64,000 nt of DNA from Micromonospora sp. WMMD961 (lineage in GTDB: Bacteria; Actinomycetota; Actinomycetes; Mycobacteriales; Micromonosporaceae). Below are positions 41,963-49,295 of the stretch, piece by piece. The translations under genes and the position numbers were made by a program. Numbering within the stretch: position 1 is the first letter of the stretch; each line of letters begins with the position of its first letter. The stretch is from positions 1,394,501 to 1,458,500 of the forward strand of contig NZ_JARUBJ010000002.1 in assembly GCF_029626145.1 (NCBI RefSeq), in the 5' to 3' direction. Under the pieces are notes generated by a model. That model was not told where the DNA came from, did not search any database, and saw only the letters and a program-made list of their open reading frames with translations.

Positions 41963-43360
41963 ATGCGCGCTGAGCGTGTGGATCACCCCATTGACCATGA
42001 TCAAGCGGTGGACACGCTGCGACGGTCGTACGCCGCGGTGCCCACGGGCGAGCCTGTCCGGCTGGCCAAACGCACCTCCAACCTGTTCCGCCCCCGGTCC
42101 GCTCCCCGGACCCCGGGCCTCGACGTGAGTGCCCTGGACGGCGTGCTGTCGATCGACCCGACCGGCCGTACCGCCGACGTTCAGGGCATGTGCACGTACG
42201 AGGACCTGGTCGACGCGACGCTGCCGCACGGGTTGATGCCGCTGGTGGTGCCGCAGCTGCGCACCATCACCCTGGGCGGCGCGGTGACCGGCCTCGGGAT
42301 CGAGTCGACCTCGTTCCGCAACGGCCTGCCGCACGAGTCGGTGCAGGAGTTGGACGTGCTCACCGGCTCCGGCGAGATCGTCACCGCCCGACCCGACGGG
42401 GAGCACGCCGACCTGTTCACCGCGTTCCCCAACTCGCTGGGCAGCCTCGGTTACGCCACCCGGCTGCGCATCGAGCTGCAACCGGTAGGCCGGTACGTGG
42501 CGTTGCGCAACGTCCGGTTCACCCGACTGGAGGCGCTCACCGACGCGATCGCGGAGGTGACGGCGACCCGCACCTGGGCCGGCGAGCCGGTGGACGCGAT
42601 GGACGGGGTGATGTTCAGCCCCGGTGAGGCGTACCTGGTGTTCGCCAGGTTCACCGACGCGGCCGATCCCCCCAGCGACTACACCGGCCAGGCGATCTAC
42701 TACCGCTCGCTGCGCCGGCGCACCCGCGACGTGCTCACCGCGTACGACTATCTGTGGCGCTGGGACACCGACTGGTTCTGGTGCTCGGCGGCGTTCGGCG
42801 CGCAGCATCCGGTCGTCCGCCGGCTCTGGCCGGCACGTTACCGGCGCAGCGACTTCTACCACCGGCTGGTCCGGCTGGAGCACCGACACCAGGTGGCGGC
42901 CCGGATCGACCGGCTGCGCGGGCAGCCGGCCCGGGAGCGGGTCGTGCAGGACGTGGAGATCCCGCTGAACGAGACGGCTGACTTCCTGCGCTGGTTCGCC
43001 GGCGCGGTGGGGATGAACCCGGTGTGGCTGTGTCCGTTGCGACTGCGTGAGCCGGCGGGGCCCGGCTCGGCGCGGTCCTGGCCGCTGTATCCACTCCGGC
43101 CGGGGCAGGACTACGTCAACATCGGGTTCTGGGGGAGCGTGCCGATCGCGCCGGGCGCCGCCGACGGCGACGTCAACCGCACGATCGAACGCAGGGTGTC
43201 GGAGTCGGGCGGCCACAAGTCGCTCTACTCGGACGCGTACTACGACCGGGACGCCTTCGACCGCCTGTACGGCGGCGACACGTGGCGGGCGGTGAAAGAC
43301 CGCTACGACCCGGACCACCGGCTGACGGGACTGTACGAAAAGGCGGTAGCACGAGCATGA
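41963..43360 (+). CDS. tmsA: FAD-linked reductase of 10-methyl fatty acid synthesis
   Basis: A 465-residue FAD-binding oxidoreductase of the DHCR24/UfaD-like class. FAD-binding (PCMH) features: VLSIDPTGRTADVQGMCTYEDLVDATLPHG, PQLRTITLGGAVTGLGIEST and FPNSLGSLGYATRLRIEL. In mycobacteria and relatives this protein reduces the 10-methylene group made by the partner methyltransferase, giving 10-methyl (tuberculostearic-type) fatty acids. The ATG of the methyltransferase overlaps its stop by four bases. 10-methyl C17/C18 acids are typical of Micromonospora membranes, which supports the call. Confidence 0.85.
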   Translation: MRAERVDHPIDHDQAVDTLRRSYAAVPTGEPVRLAKRTSNLFRPRSAPRTPGLDVSALDGVLSIDPTGRTADVQGMCTYEDLVDATLPHGLMPLVVPQLRTITLGGAVTGLGIESTSFRNGLPHESVQELDVLTGSGEIVTARPDGEHADLFTAFPNSLGSLGYATRLRIELQPVGRYVALRNVRFTRLEALTDAIAEVTATRTWAGEPVDAMDGVMFSPGEAYLVFARFTDAADPPSDYTGQAIYYRSLRRRTRDVLTAYDYLWRWDTDWFWCSAAFGAQHPVVRRLWPARYRRSDFYHRLVRLEHRHQVAARIDRLRGQPARERVVQDVEIPLNETADFLRWFAGAVGMNPVWLCPLRLREPAGPGSARSWPLYPLRPGQDYVNIGFWGSVPIAPGAADGDVNRTIERRVSESGGHKSLYSDAYYDRDAFDRLYGGDTWRAVKDRYDPDHRLTGLYEKAVARA

Positions 43361-44700
43361 GCCTGACCGACAGAGATCAAGGGGCGGCGAGCGTTCCCGC
43401 CACCCCGCCGGCGGGGGGCCGGCACACGGGTCCGACCGTCGCGGATGTCGTCCGTGCGGTCACCACGGGACCACTACCGGTGCGGATCACCGGGTACGAC
43501 GGCAGCGCCGTCGGCCCGTCCGACGCCGGGATCACCCTGGCGATCCGTTCCGAGCGTGGCCTGTCGTACCTGCTCACGGCCCCTGGCGACCTGGGCATGG
43601 CCCGGGCCTACGTCAGTGGCGACCTGGCGTTGCAGGGGGTGCACCCGGGCGACCCGTACGAGGCGTTGCGGGTGCTCAAGGACGAGTTGCGGCTGCGCCC
43701 ACCGTCGCTGGCCGAGGGGCTGGCGCTGGTCCGTGGGCTGGGCTGGGAGCGGCTGATGCCGCCGCCGGCACCGCCGCAGGAGGCGCAGCCCCGCTGGAAG
43801 CGGGTGGTGAACGGGCTGCGGCACTCCCGGGTGCGCGACAGCACGGCGATCTCGCACCACTACGACGTCTCCAACGCCTTCTACGAGAAGGTGCTCGGCC
43901 CGTCGATGACGTACACCTGCGCGGTCTTCCGGTCTCCGGACGACACGTTGGAGCAGGCCCAGGCGGCGAAGTACGACCTGGTCGCCGGCAAGCTGGCGTT
44001 GAAGAAGGGGATGCGGCTGCTGGATGTGGGCTGCGGCTGGGGTGGCATGGTGCGCCACGCCGCCCGTGAGTACGGCGTGAAGGCGCTCGGGGTGACCCTG
44101 TCGAAGGCGCAGGCGCAGTGGGCGCAGGCGGCGATCGAGCGGGAGGGGTTGACCGGGCTGGCCGAGGTGCGGCACCTGGACTACCGGGACGCGCCGGCGG
44201 AGCAGTTCGACGCCATCTCGTCGATCGGGTTGACCGAGCACATCGGGGTGCGCAACTACCCGACCTACTTCGGGGCGCTGCGCAGCCGCCTGCGGCAGGG
44301 TGGCCGCCTGCTCAACCACTGCATCACCCGGGCGGACAACCGGGCGCCGCACCGCTCCGGGGCGTTCATCGACCGGTACGTCTTCCCGGACGGCGAGTTG
44401 GCCGGTCCGGGCCGGCTGATCAGCGAGGTGCACGACGCCGGGTTCGAGGTGCACCACGAGGAGAACCTGCGCCAGCACTACGCGCTGACGCTGGCTGCCT
44501 GGTGTCGCAACCTGGTCGAGCACTGGGACTTCTGCGTGTCCGAGGTGGGCGCGGGCACCGCTCGGGTGTGGGGGCTGTACATGGCCGGGTCGCGGATGGC
44601 GTTCGAGCGCAACGGCATCCAACTGCACCAGGTGCTGGCCACGCACAACGGCCCGGACGGGGTGAGTGGCTACCCGCTGCGACCCGACTGGTTGCCCTGA
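43357..44700 (+). CDS. tmsB: SAM-dependent fatty-acyl methyltransferase (10-methylene-forming)
   Basis: A 447-residue cyclopropane-fatty-acid-synthase-like methyltransferase. The SAM motif is LLDVGCGWGGMVRHAA. The CFA family blocks are ISHHYDVSNAFYEKVLGPSMTYTCAVF and LTEHIGVRNYPTYF, with late RQHYALTLAAW. An N-terminal domain of about 150 residues precedes them, as in TmsB/UfaA1 proteins. It methylates the double bond of oleoyl-phospholipid to give a 10-methylene acid, then reduced by the neighbour. Coupled translation (ATGA overlap) with the reductase gene strengthens the assignment over a simple cyclopropane synthase. Confidence 0.87.
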   Translation: MSLTDRDQGAASVPATPPAGGRHTGPTVADVVRAVTTGPLPVRITGYDGSAVGPSDAGITLAIRSERGLSYLLTAPGDLGMARAYVSGDLALQGVHPGDPYEALRVLKDELRLRPPSLAEGLALVRGLGWERLMPPPAPPQEAQPRWKRVVNGLRHSRVRDSTAISHHYDVSNAFYEKVLGPSMTYTCAVFRSPDDTLEQAQAAKYDLVAGKLALKKGMRLLDVGCGWGGMVRHAAREYGVKALGVTLSKAQAQWAQAAIEREGLTGLAEVRHLDYRDAPAEQFDAISSIGLTEHIGVRNYPTYFGALRSRLRQGGRLLNHCITRADNRAPHRSGAFIDRYVFPDGELAGPGRLISEVHDAGFEVHHEENLRQHYALTLAAWCRNLVEHWDFCVSEVGAGTARVWGLYMAGSRMAFERNGIQLHQVLATHNGPDGVSGYPLRPDWLP

Positions 44701-44763
44701 CCATCCGCTGAGTGCCCGCGGGAAGCCGCGTCGAGAACGTCGGCGCGGCTTTTCGCGAACCGA

Positions 44764-44790
44764 TTGACAAACAAGTTTTGTACGTACAAA
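44764..44790 (+). promoter_or_regulatory. Promoter with 14-bp palindromic operator for the ArsR/AHSA1 operon
   Basis: TTGACA (44764-44769) is followed by the perfect palindrome TTTGTACGTACAAA (44777-44790), which covers the spacer and -10 region just 12 bases before the regulator ATG. The position implies autorepression by the ArsR-type protein. Confidence 0.7.
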
Positions 44791-44801
44791 CTGATTTTGC
44801 C

Positions 44802-45359
44802 ATGAGAGACGTCCTGTACCTGGAGCAGATCGAGCAGGCCGAAGTCCTGCTCAAGCCGCAACGCGTCGAGGTGCTGCGGCAACTGGCCGAACCGCGCACC
44901 TGCACCGAGGTCGCGGCCCGACTCGACCAGACGCCACAGCGCGTCTATTACCACGTCAAGCAGCTCGTCGCGGCCGGCCTGGTCGAGCTGGTCAACGAGC
45001 GCAAGGTCCGGGGGATCACGGAGGGCATCTACCAGGCCGCCGCCCGCTCCTACTGGCTGTCCCCCCGGCTGGTCGGCCGGATCGGGCTGCGCAAGGCCCG
45101 CGACGAGCTGAGCCTGGGCTACCTGCTCGACCTGATGGAAGAGGTCCAGGCCGACATCGCCGCCCTGGACCGGGCCGCGCCCGAACTGCCCTCGATCGGG
45201 GTCTCCGGCGAGATCCGGGTGCCCGCGGAGCAGCGCCAGCAGTTCCTGCACGACCTGCAAACCGCACTTCAGGACCTGTTCACCCGCTACGGCGGCAGCG
45301 AGGGGGATGCCTTCAAGCTGGCCGTCGCCTGCTATCCGAAAGGGAACGACAATGAGTGA
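44802..45359 (+). CDS. ArsR-type winged-helix transcriptional regulator
   Basis: A 185-residue regulator with an N-terminal winged helix (LLKPQRVEVLRQLAEPRTCTEVAARL then QRVYYHVKQLVAAGLVELV and wing EGIYQAAARSYWL) and a C-terminal helical ligand/dimer region. ArsR-like genes are often paired with an AHSA1/SRPBCC gene, as here. The ATG at 44802 is 12 bases after a perfect palindrome placed in the promoter, indicating autoregulation. The stop overlaps the next start by eight bases. No metal-binding Cys motif is present, so it probably senses an organic ligand. Confidence 0.88.
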   Translation: MRDVLYLEQIEQAEVLLKPQRVEVLRQLAEPRTCTEVAARLDQTPQRVYYHVKQLVAAGLVELVNERKVRGITEGIYQAAARSYWLSPRLVGRIGLRKARDELSLGYLLDLMEEVQADIAALDRAAPELPSIGVSGEIRVPAEQRQQFLHDLQTALQDLFTRYGGSEGDAFKLAVACYPKGNDNE

Positions 45360-46221
45360 TCTGATGAAGCTCACGGCACGTCTCTCCGCGCCCGTCGGGC
45401 GCGTCCGCGAAGCCCTCACCGACCCCGCCGAGCTGCGTGTCTGGCTGGCCGAGCACGCCGAGGTCGAGCTGCCCCAGCGGTACGAGTTCTGGGGCCGCTA
45501 CACGCCCGAGGGCGACGCCCCGCATCAGCGACTGCTGCACGCCGACGACGACACGCTGCGCTTCGCCTGGGTGCTCGACGGGGTGGAGACCACCACCGAG
45601 TTCCAGTTGACCGCCGAGAGCGCCGACAGCACCGTGCTGACGCTGACCCAGAGCCACTTCGACTTCGCCGAGGCGATGAGCGGCTCCACCATCCGGGGCG
45701 TGCTCCAGACGTACTGGGCGCTGGCCATCGCCAGCCTGGCCGCCCACGTGGAGGGCAAGCCGCTGCTGCCCCGCACCGACTTCACCTCCGCCGACCTGCG
45801 CGGCGAGCTGGTCATCGCCGCCCCCGCCGACAAGGTGTGGGAGTCGCTGACCGACTCCGAGCAGGCCAGCGCCTGGTTCGGCTACCCGATCGGCATCGAG
45901 CCCTGGGTCGGCGGCCGGTACGCCATGGGCGGCTTCGAGACCGGCTACGCGGCCAAGGTCGTCGACCTGGAGCCCGGCCGGCGGATGTCCGTCGACTGGG
46001 GCCCGACCGGTGTGACGAACTGGGAGCTGGCCGAATCCAACGGTCGGACCACGCTGACCTTCGTGCAGAGCGGCTTCGACGAGGCCAACCCGCCGTACGG
46101 GGCCTGGAGCGGGTCGGTTGCCGGGCTGTACGAGCTGCGGCGCTTCCACGAGGTGCCGAACTGGCAGCCGATCTGGCTCGCCGAGGAGATCCCCGGCCTG
46201 GAGCCCGCACCCGCCAACTGA
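45352..46221 (+). CDS. Tandem AHSA1/SRPBCC-domain protein
   Basis: A 289-residue cytoplasmic protein with two START-like AHSA1 domains: residues ~5-140 (LTARLSAPVGRVREALTDPAELRVWLAEHAEVELPQRYEFWGRY) and ~155-280 (LVIAAPADKVWESLTDSEQASAWFGYPIGIEPWVGGRYAMGGF with FVQSGFDEANPP). The fold encloses a hydrophobic pocket that binds a small ligand. Its role is unknown; it is coupled to the ArsR regulator by an eight-base overlap, so it may supply or remove the regulator's ligand. The two domains have diverged considerably. Confidence 0.88.
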   Translation: MSDLMKLTARLSAPVGRVREALTDPAELRVWLAEHAEVELPQRYEFWGRYTPEGDAPHQRLLHADDDTLRFAWVLDGVETTTEFQLTAESADSTVLTLTQSHFDFAEAMSGSTIRGVLQTYWALAIASLAAHVEGKPLLPRTDFTSADLRGELVIAAPADKVWESLTDSEQASAWFGYPIGIEPWVGGRYAMGGFETGYAAKVVDLEPGRRMSVDWGPTGVTNWELAESNGRTTLTFVQSGFDEANPPYGAWSGSVAGLYELRRFHEVPNWQPIWLAEEIPGLEPAPAN

Positions 46222-46267
46222 GTCACGCTGACCGCTCGGAGATCCTCGCTTGATCGTGCTCGATCAC

Positions 46268-46308
46268 GGATGTAGTGGCCTCGTCCGCTCCCTGAGGCCA
46301 CTACATCC
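46268..46308 (+). terminator. Terminator after the ArsR/AHSA1 operon
   Basis: Perfect 15-bp stem ggatgtagtggcctc (46268-46282) and complement 46294-46308 with an 11-nt loop, 46 bases after the stop. Confidence 0.8.
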
Positions 46309-46391
46309 TGGTTCGAGCGCGATCTCGCGTGGGCGGGACGTGGTCTGGCGGACCTGGTGACTTTTCGGGTTCGAATGGGTACTGGCGAGCG

Positions 46392-46625
46392 ATGTTCTTC
46401 ATCTTTGGTCTGCGTACCAAGGTCGACCGGTCCGGTGTCGTGCAGCAGGTGTGTCGACACTGCGGCAACCACGCCGCGCAGGTGATCACGCGCCGGGCGA
46501 CGAAATTCACCCTCTTCTTCATTCCGCTCATCCCGATCCGCACCCGGTACGCGCAGCAGTGCACGTTCTGCGGGGCGGAGTACGAGATCACCAAGGCCGA
46601 CGCCCAGCGCCTCCCGGTCGGCTGA
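46392..46625 (+). CDS. Small zinc-ribbon protein
   Basis: A 77-residue protein with two Cys pairs, VCRHCGNHA and QCTFCGAEYEI, about 35 residues apart, forming a four-Cys zinc ribbon. Between them lies a hydrophobic stretch, TLFFIPLIPIR, typical of the zinc_ribbon_15 family, whose function is unknown. The ATG at 46392 follows GCGAG; a 21-residue extension upstream is unlikely. It stands alone between two terminators. Confidence 0.82.
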   Translation: MFFIFGLRTKVDRSGVVQQVCRHCGNHAAQVITRRATKFTLFFIPLIPIRTRYAQQCTFCGAEYEITKADAQRLPVG

Positions 46626-46632
46626 TCCGTCG

Positions 46633-46809
46633 ATGGAACGTTTCCTCTGCTGGCTGATCGGTCGACCATCGCCCCCGGCCGACGTGGCGGTGCACACAGT
46701 GGCCCGTTCGCCCTGCACCCCCGGCCAGCGCAAACGCCGCCGCACACGTCGCCCACTGGCCGGCACCGCGCTGCCCCGCTCACCCTGGAACCGATCCGCC
46801 GGCCGCTGA
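46633..46809 (+). CDS. Possible small basic protein
   Basis: A 58-codon frame starting ATG seven bases after the zinc-ribbon stop: MERFLCWLIGRPSPPADVAV, followed by an Arg-rich stretch (GQRKRRRTRRP). No homologue was recognised and the ribosome site is weak. It may be a real small gene in the same operon or only a chance frame in GC-rich DNA. Confidence 0.3.
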   Translation: MERFLCWLIGRPSPPADVAVHTVARSPCTPGQRKRRRTRRPLAGTALPRSPWNRSAGR

Positions 46810-46908
46810 CCGGGGCATCGCGCCGCTCCACAATCGACTACCGTCATTCCGTCGACGTGCCGGTCGCCCAACCGGGGGCGATCACGTCGCGGACACGGGG
46901 GGGTCCAC

Positions 46909-49104
46909 TTGTCAGCACACCGTGGGCGTCGGTGGGGCGCAGCCCTGCTCGGTGCCACCGTCCTCGCCAGCCTGTTGGGCGGCGCAGCTCAAGCCGTCGC
47001 CGGTGCCGAACCGGTCCCGGACGGCAGCTACCGCTTCAACGTCAAAGTCAGCTTCGGTGCCGAGTTGGCCTGCTCCGGCGCGCTCGTCGACCAGGACTGG
47101 GTGCTGACGGCGAAGAGCTGCTTCGCCACCGGCACGACGCCCGTCGTCGCGGGTCCGCCGAGTCAACCGAGCAGCGTGCTGGTCGGCCGGACCGACCTCA
47201 CCGGCACGACCGGTCAGCAGCGCTCCGTGGCGTCGCTCAAGCCGCACCCGGACCGTGATCTCGTGCTGGTCCGCCTCTCGTCGCCGGTCACCGACGTCGT
47301 TCCGGTCACCCTGGCCTCCACCGCGCCGACCGCCGAAGAGACGCTCACCGCGACAGGTTACGGCCGGACGGCGACCGAGTGGGTTCCGGACCGGCTGCAC
47401 CAGGGGGCCTTCACCGTCGACGCCGTCGCGGCGACCACGGTGGGGCTCAGTGGCGCGTCCAGCGGCGCGACCCTGTGCCGAGGCGACGCCGGGGCGCCGG
47501 TGTTCCGCGACAGCGCCGGTGTCGCCACGCTGGTGGCCGTGGTGACCTCCTCGTGGCAGCGGGGCTGCCTCGGCGAGGTCGAGACGCGCGACGGCGCGAC
47601 CGGCACCCGGGTCGACGACCTCGCCGCCTGGCTCGACGAGGAGACCGCGGACGTCCAGATCTTCGGCGTGCAGGCCGACGGGCGGCTGACCTACAGCGTC
47701 ATCGACTCGGCCACCGGTGACCTTCGGGCCAACCGGACCTCCACCGTCGCCCTCGGCTTCGCGCCGAAGGCGATGGCCACGTTGAACGAGAACACGATCC
47801 TGATCACCGATACCGGCGGCACCATGTACCGGGTGGACGTCACCGGGTTCGACCCGTTGACCTACACCACCACGAACATCGCCGCCGGTTACTCGCCGTA
47901 CAACCGGATGACCTACGACGGCTACGGCTCGCTCTACTACATCCACGGCACCACCAACCAGCTCTACCGCCGTACGGTCACCAGCGCCAAGCCGACGGGT
48001 GCCGACATCAACCGGGCCACCCTCATCTCCGCCGGTTTCAGCCAGAAGACCATCACCTCACCAGGGGCCGGCCGGATCCTCGGCACGATCTCCGACGGGC
48101 GGCTGCTGTCGTACCGCGTCTACGGCAACGGTGACAGCGCGTGGACGGTCGGTGAGCTGGCCAAGACCGGTTGGGCCGCGCCGACGCACCTGCTCTCGCC
48201 CGGCGGTGGTGTCTACTACGCCCGCACCTCGGCCGGTCGACTGGACCGCTACCGCGACGCCAACCCGTTCGACGGCATTGGCACCGACATCACGGCCTTC
48301 CCGAACGACCCGGTCAGCGTGAGCGGGTGGAACCAGGTCCTGCTCTCCGCCCGCCCCTGGGCCGGCGTGGTGTCGGTCTTCGGCGCGAAGCCGGACGGTC
48401 GGTTGTCCTACACGGCCCTCGACCCGGTGACCGGTGCGAAGCGGGTCACGACGGTGTCGGCGCAGACCCTCGGGTTCTCCCCGAAGGCGATGGCGACGCT
48501 CAACTCGGACACGTTGCTGGTGACCAACAACAGCAGTCTGTACCGGGTGGACATCACCAGCACCGATCCGTTGACCTTCACCCGTACGGCCGACCCCATC
48601 GGCGGCGGGTGGAGCCACGACCGGCTGGTCTTCGACGGCTTCGGCTCGCTGTTCGGCCAAGCCAACAGTGTCCTGCGGCGGTACACGGTGACGAAGGCCA
48701 AGCCGGCCAACGCGACGACCGACATCACCGCCAACACGGTGGTCATCGACAGCGGGTTCGGCGTGCCCACGCTGGCCGCCACCGGCAAGGGTCGGCTGCT
48801 CGCCACGACGAACGCGGGCATCCTCGCCGCGTACACCATCCCGGCTGCGGGCGGTTGGAGCCGCGACGATCCGGCCAGCAGCGGTTGGGGTGGCGTCACG
48901 TCGCTCTTCTCGCCCGGTGGCGGGCACTACTACCGCCGCGACGCGAACGGTGTGGTGACCGGCTGGTTGGACACCAGCCCGTACAACGGCAGCGGCACCG
49001 ACCTCACGGCGTACGTCCCCGCCGGCACGTCGAGCACCGGTTGGGATGCGCTGCTCTCCGCGCAGCCGTACGACTCGTGGCCGGACAGCACCCGCCGCTG
49101 GTGA
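46909..49104 (+). CDS. Secreted trypsin-fold pseudoprotease with tachylectin-like repeats
   Basis: A 731-residue exported protein. The signal peptide is residues 1-32 (GAALLGATVLASLLGGAAQA, cleavage near AVAGA). Residues ~35-245 have the S1 trypsin fold (SGALVDQDWVLTAKSC; RDLVLVRLSSPV; GDAGAPVF; C-terminal WLDEE). The catalytic His position is Ser70 and the catalytic Ser is Ala194; only Asp117 remains, so it should be inactive. Residues ~250-731 contain two similar halves, each starting FGxxxDGRLxY with DxxTG, resembling tachylectin-2-type beta-propeller repeats that bind sugars. TTG at 46909 after a G-run is the likely start. Confidence 0.82.
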   Translation: MSAHRGRRWGAALLGATVLASLLGGAAQAVAGAEPVPDGSYRFNVKVSFGAELACSGALVDQDWVLTAKSCFATGTTPVVAGPPSQPSSVLVGRTDLTGTTGQQRSVASLKPHPDRDLVLVRLSSPVTDVVPVTLASTAPTAEETLTATGYGRTATEWVPDRLHQGAFTVDAVAATTVGLSGASSGATLCRGDAGAPVFRDSAGVATLVAVVTSSWQRGCLGEVETRDGATGTRVDDLAAWLDEETADVQIFGVQADGRLTYSVIDSATGDLRANRTSTVALGFAPKAMATLNENTILITDTGGTMYRVDVTGFDPLTYTTTNIAAGYSPYNRMTYDGYGSLYYIHGTTNQLYRRTVTSAKPTGADINRATLISAGFSQKTITSPGAGRILGTISDGRLLSYRVYGNGDSAWTVGELAKTGWAAPTHLLSPGGGVYYARTSAGRLDRYRDANPFDGIGTDITAFPNDPVSVSGWNQVLLSARPWAGVVSVFGAKPDGRLSYTALDPVTGAKRVTTVSAQTLGFSPKAMATLNSDTLLVTNNSSLYRVDITSTDPLTFTRTADPIGGGWSHDRLVFDGFGSLFGQANSVLRRYTVTKAKPANATTDITANTVVIDSGFGVPTLAATGKGRLLATTNAGILAAYTIPAAGGWSRDDPASSGWGGVTSLFSPGGGHYYRRDANGVVTGWLDTSPYNGSGTDLTAYVPAGTSSTGWDALLSAQPYDSWPDSTRRW

Positions 49105-49130
49105 CGCGCTGACCACCGAGACGAAGTGAC

Positions 49131-49164
49131 GGTGCGGGCCACCCGGCGACGGGCGGTCCGCACC
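49131..49164 (+). terminator. Terminator after the pseudoprotease gene
   Basis: ggtgcgggccaccc (49131-49144) pairs with gggcggtccgcacc (49151-49164), 14 bp with wobbles, followed by ttt. Confidence 0.65.
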
Positions 49165-49295
49165 TTTCGTCATCGACAGGTCTGCCATTCGGCTATGGCG
49201 GGTCATCCGGGTGCTGGCTAGGCTTTGCCAGGTTTGCCGGGACCGGTCCTCAGCGTCGAGGGTGCGCACCACGAGAGAGAGCCGAAGCGTTCGCC

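Noticed and set aside
41870..43318. Upstream extension of the YbaK-like frame on the minus strand
   Set aside because: It runs antisense to the tmsA-like gene; the deacylase has a good internal ATG and standard length from 41869.
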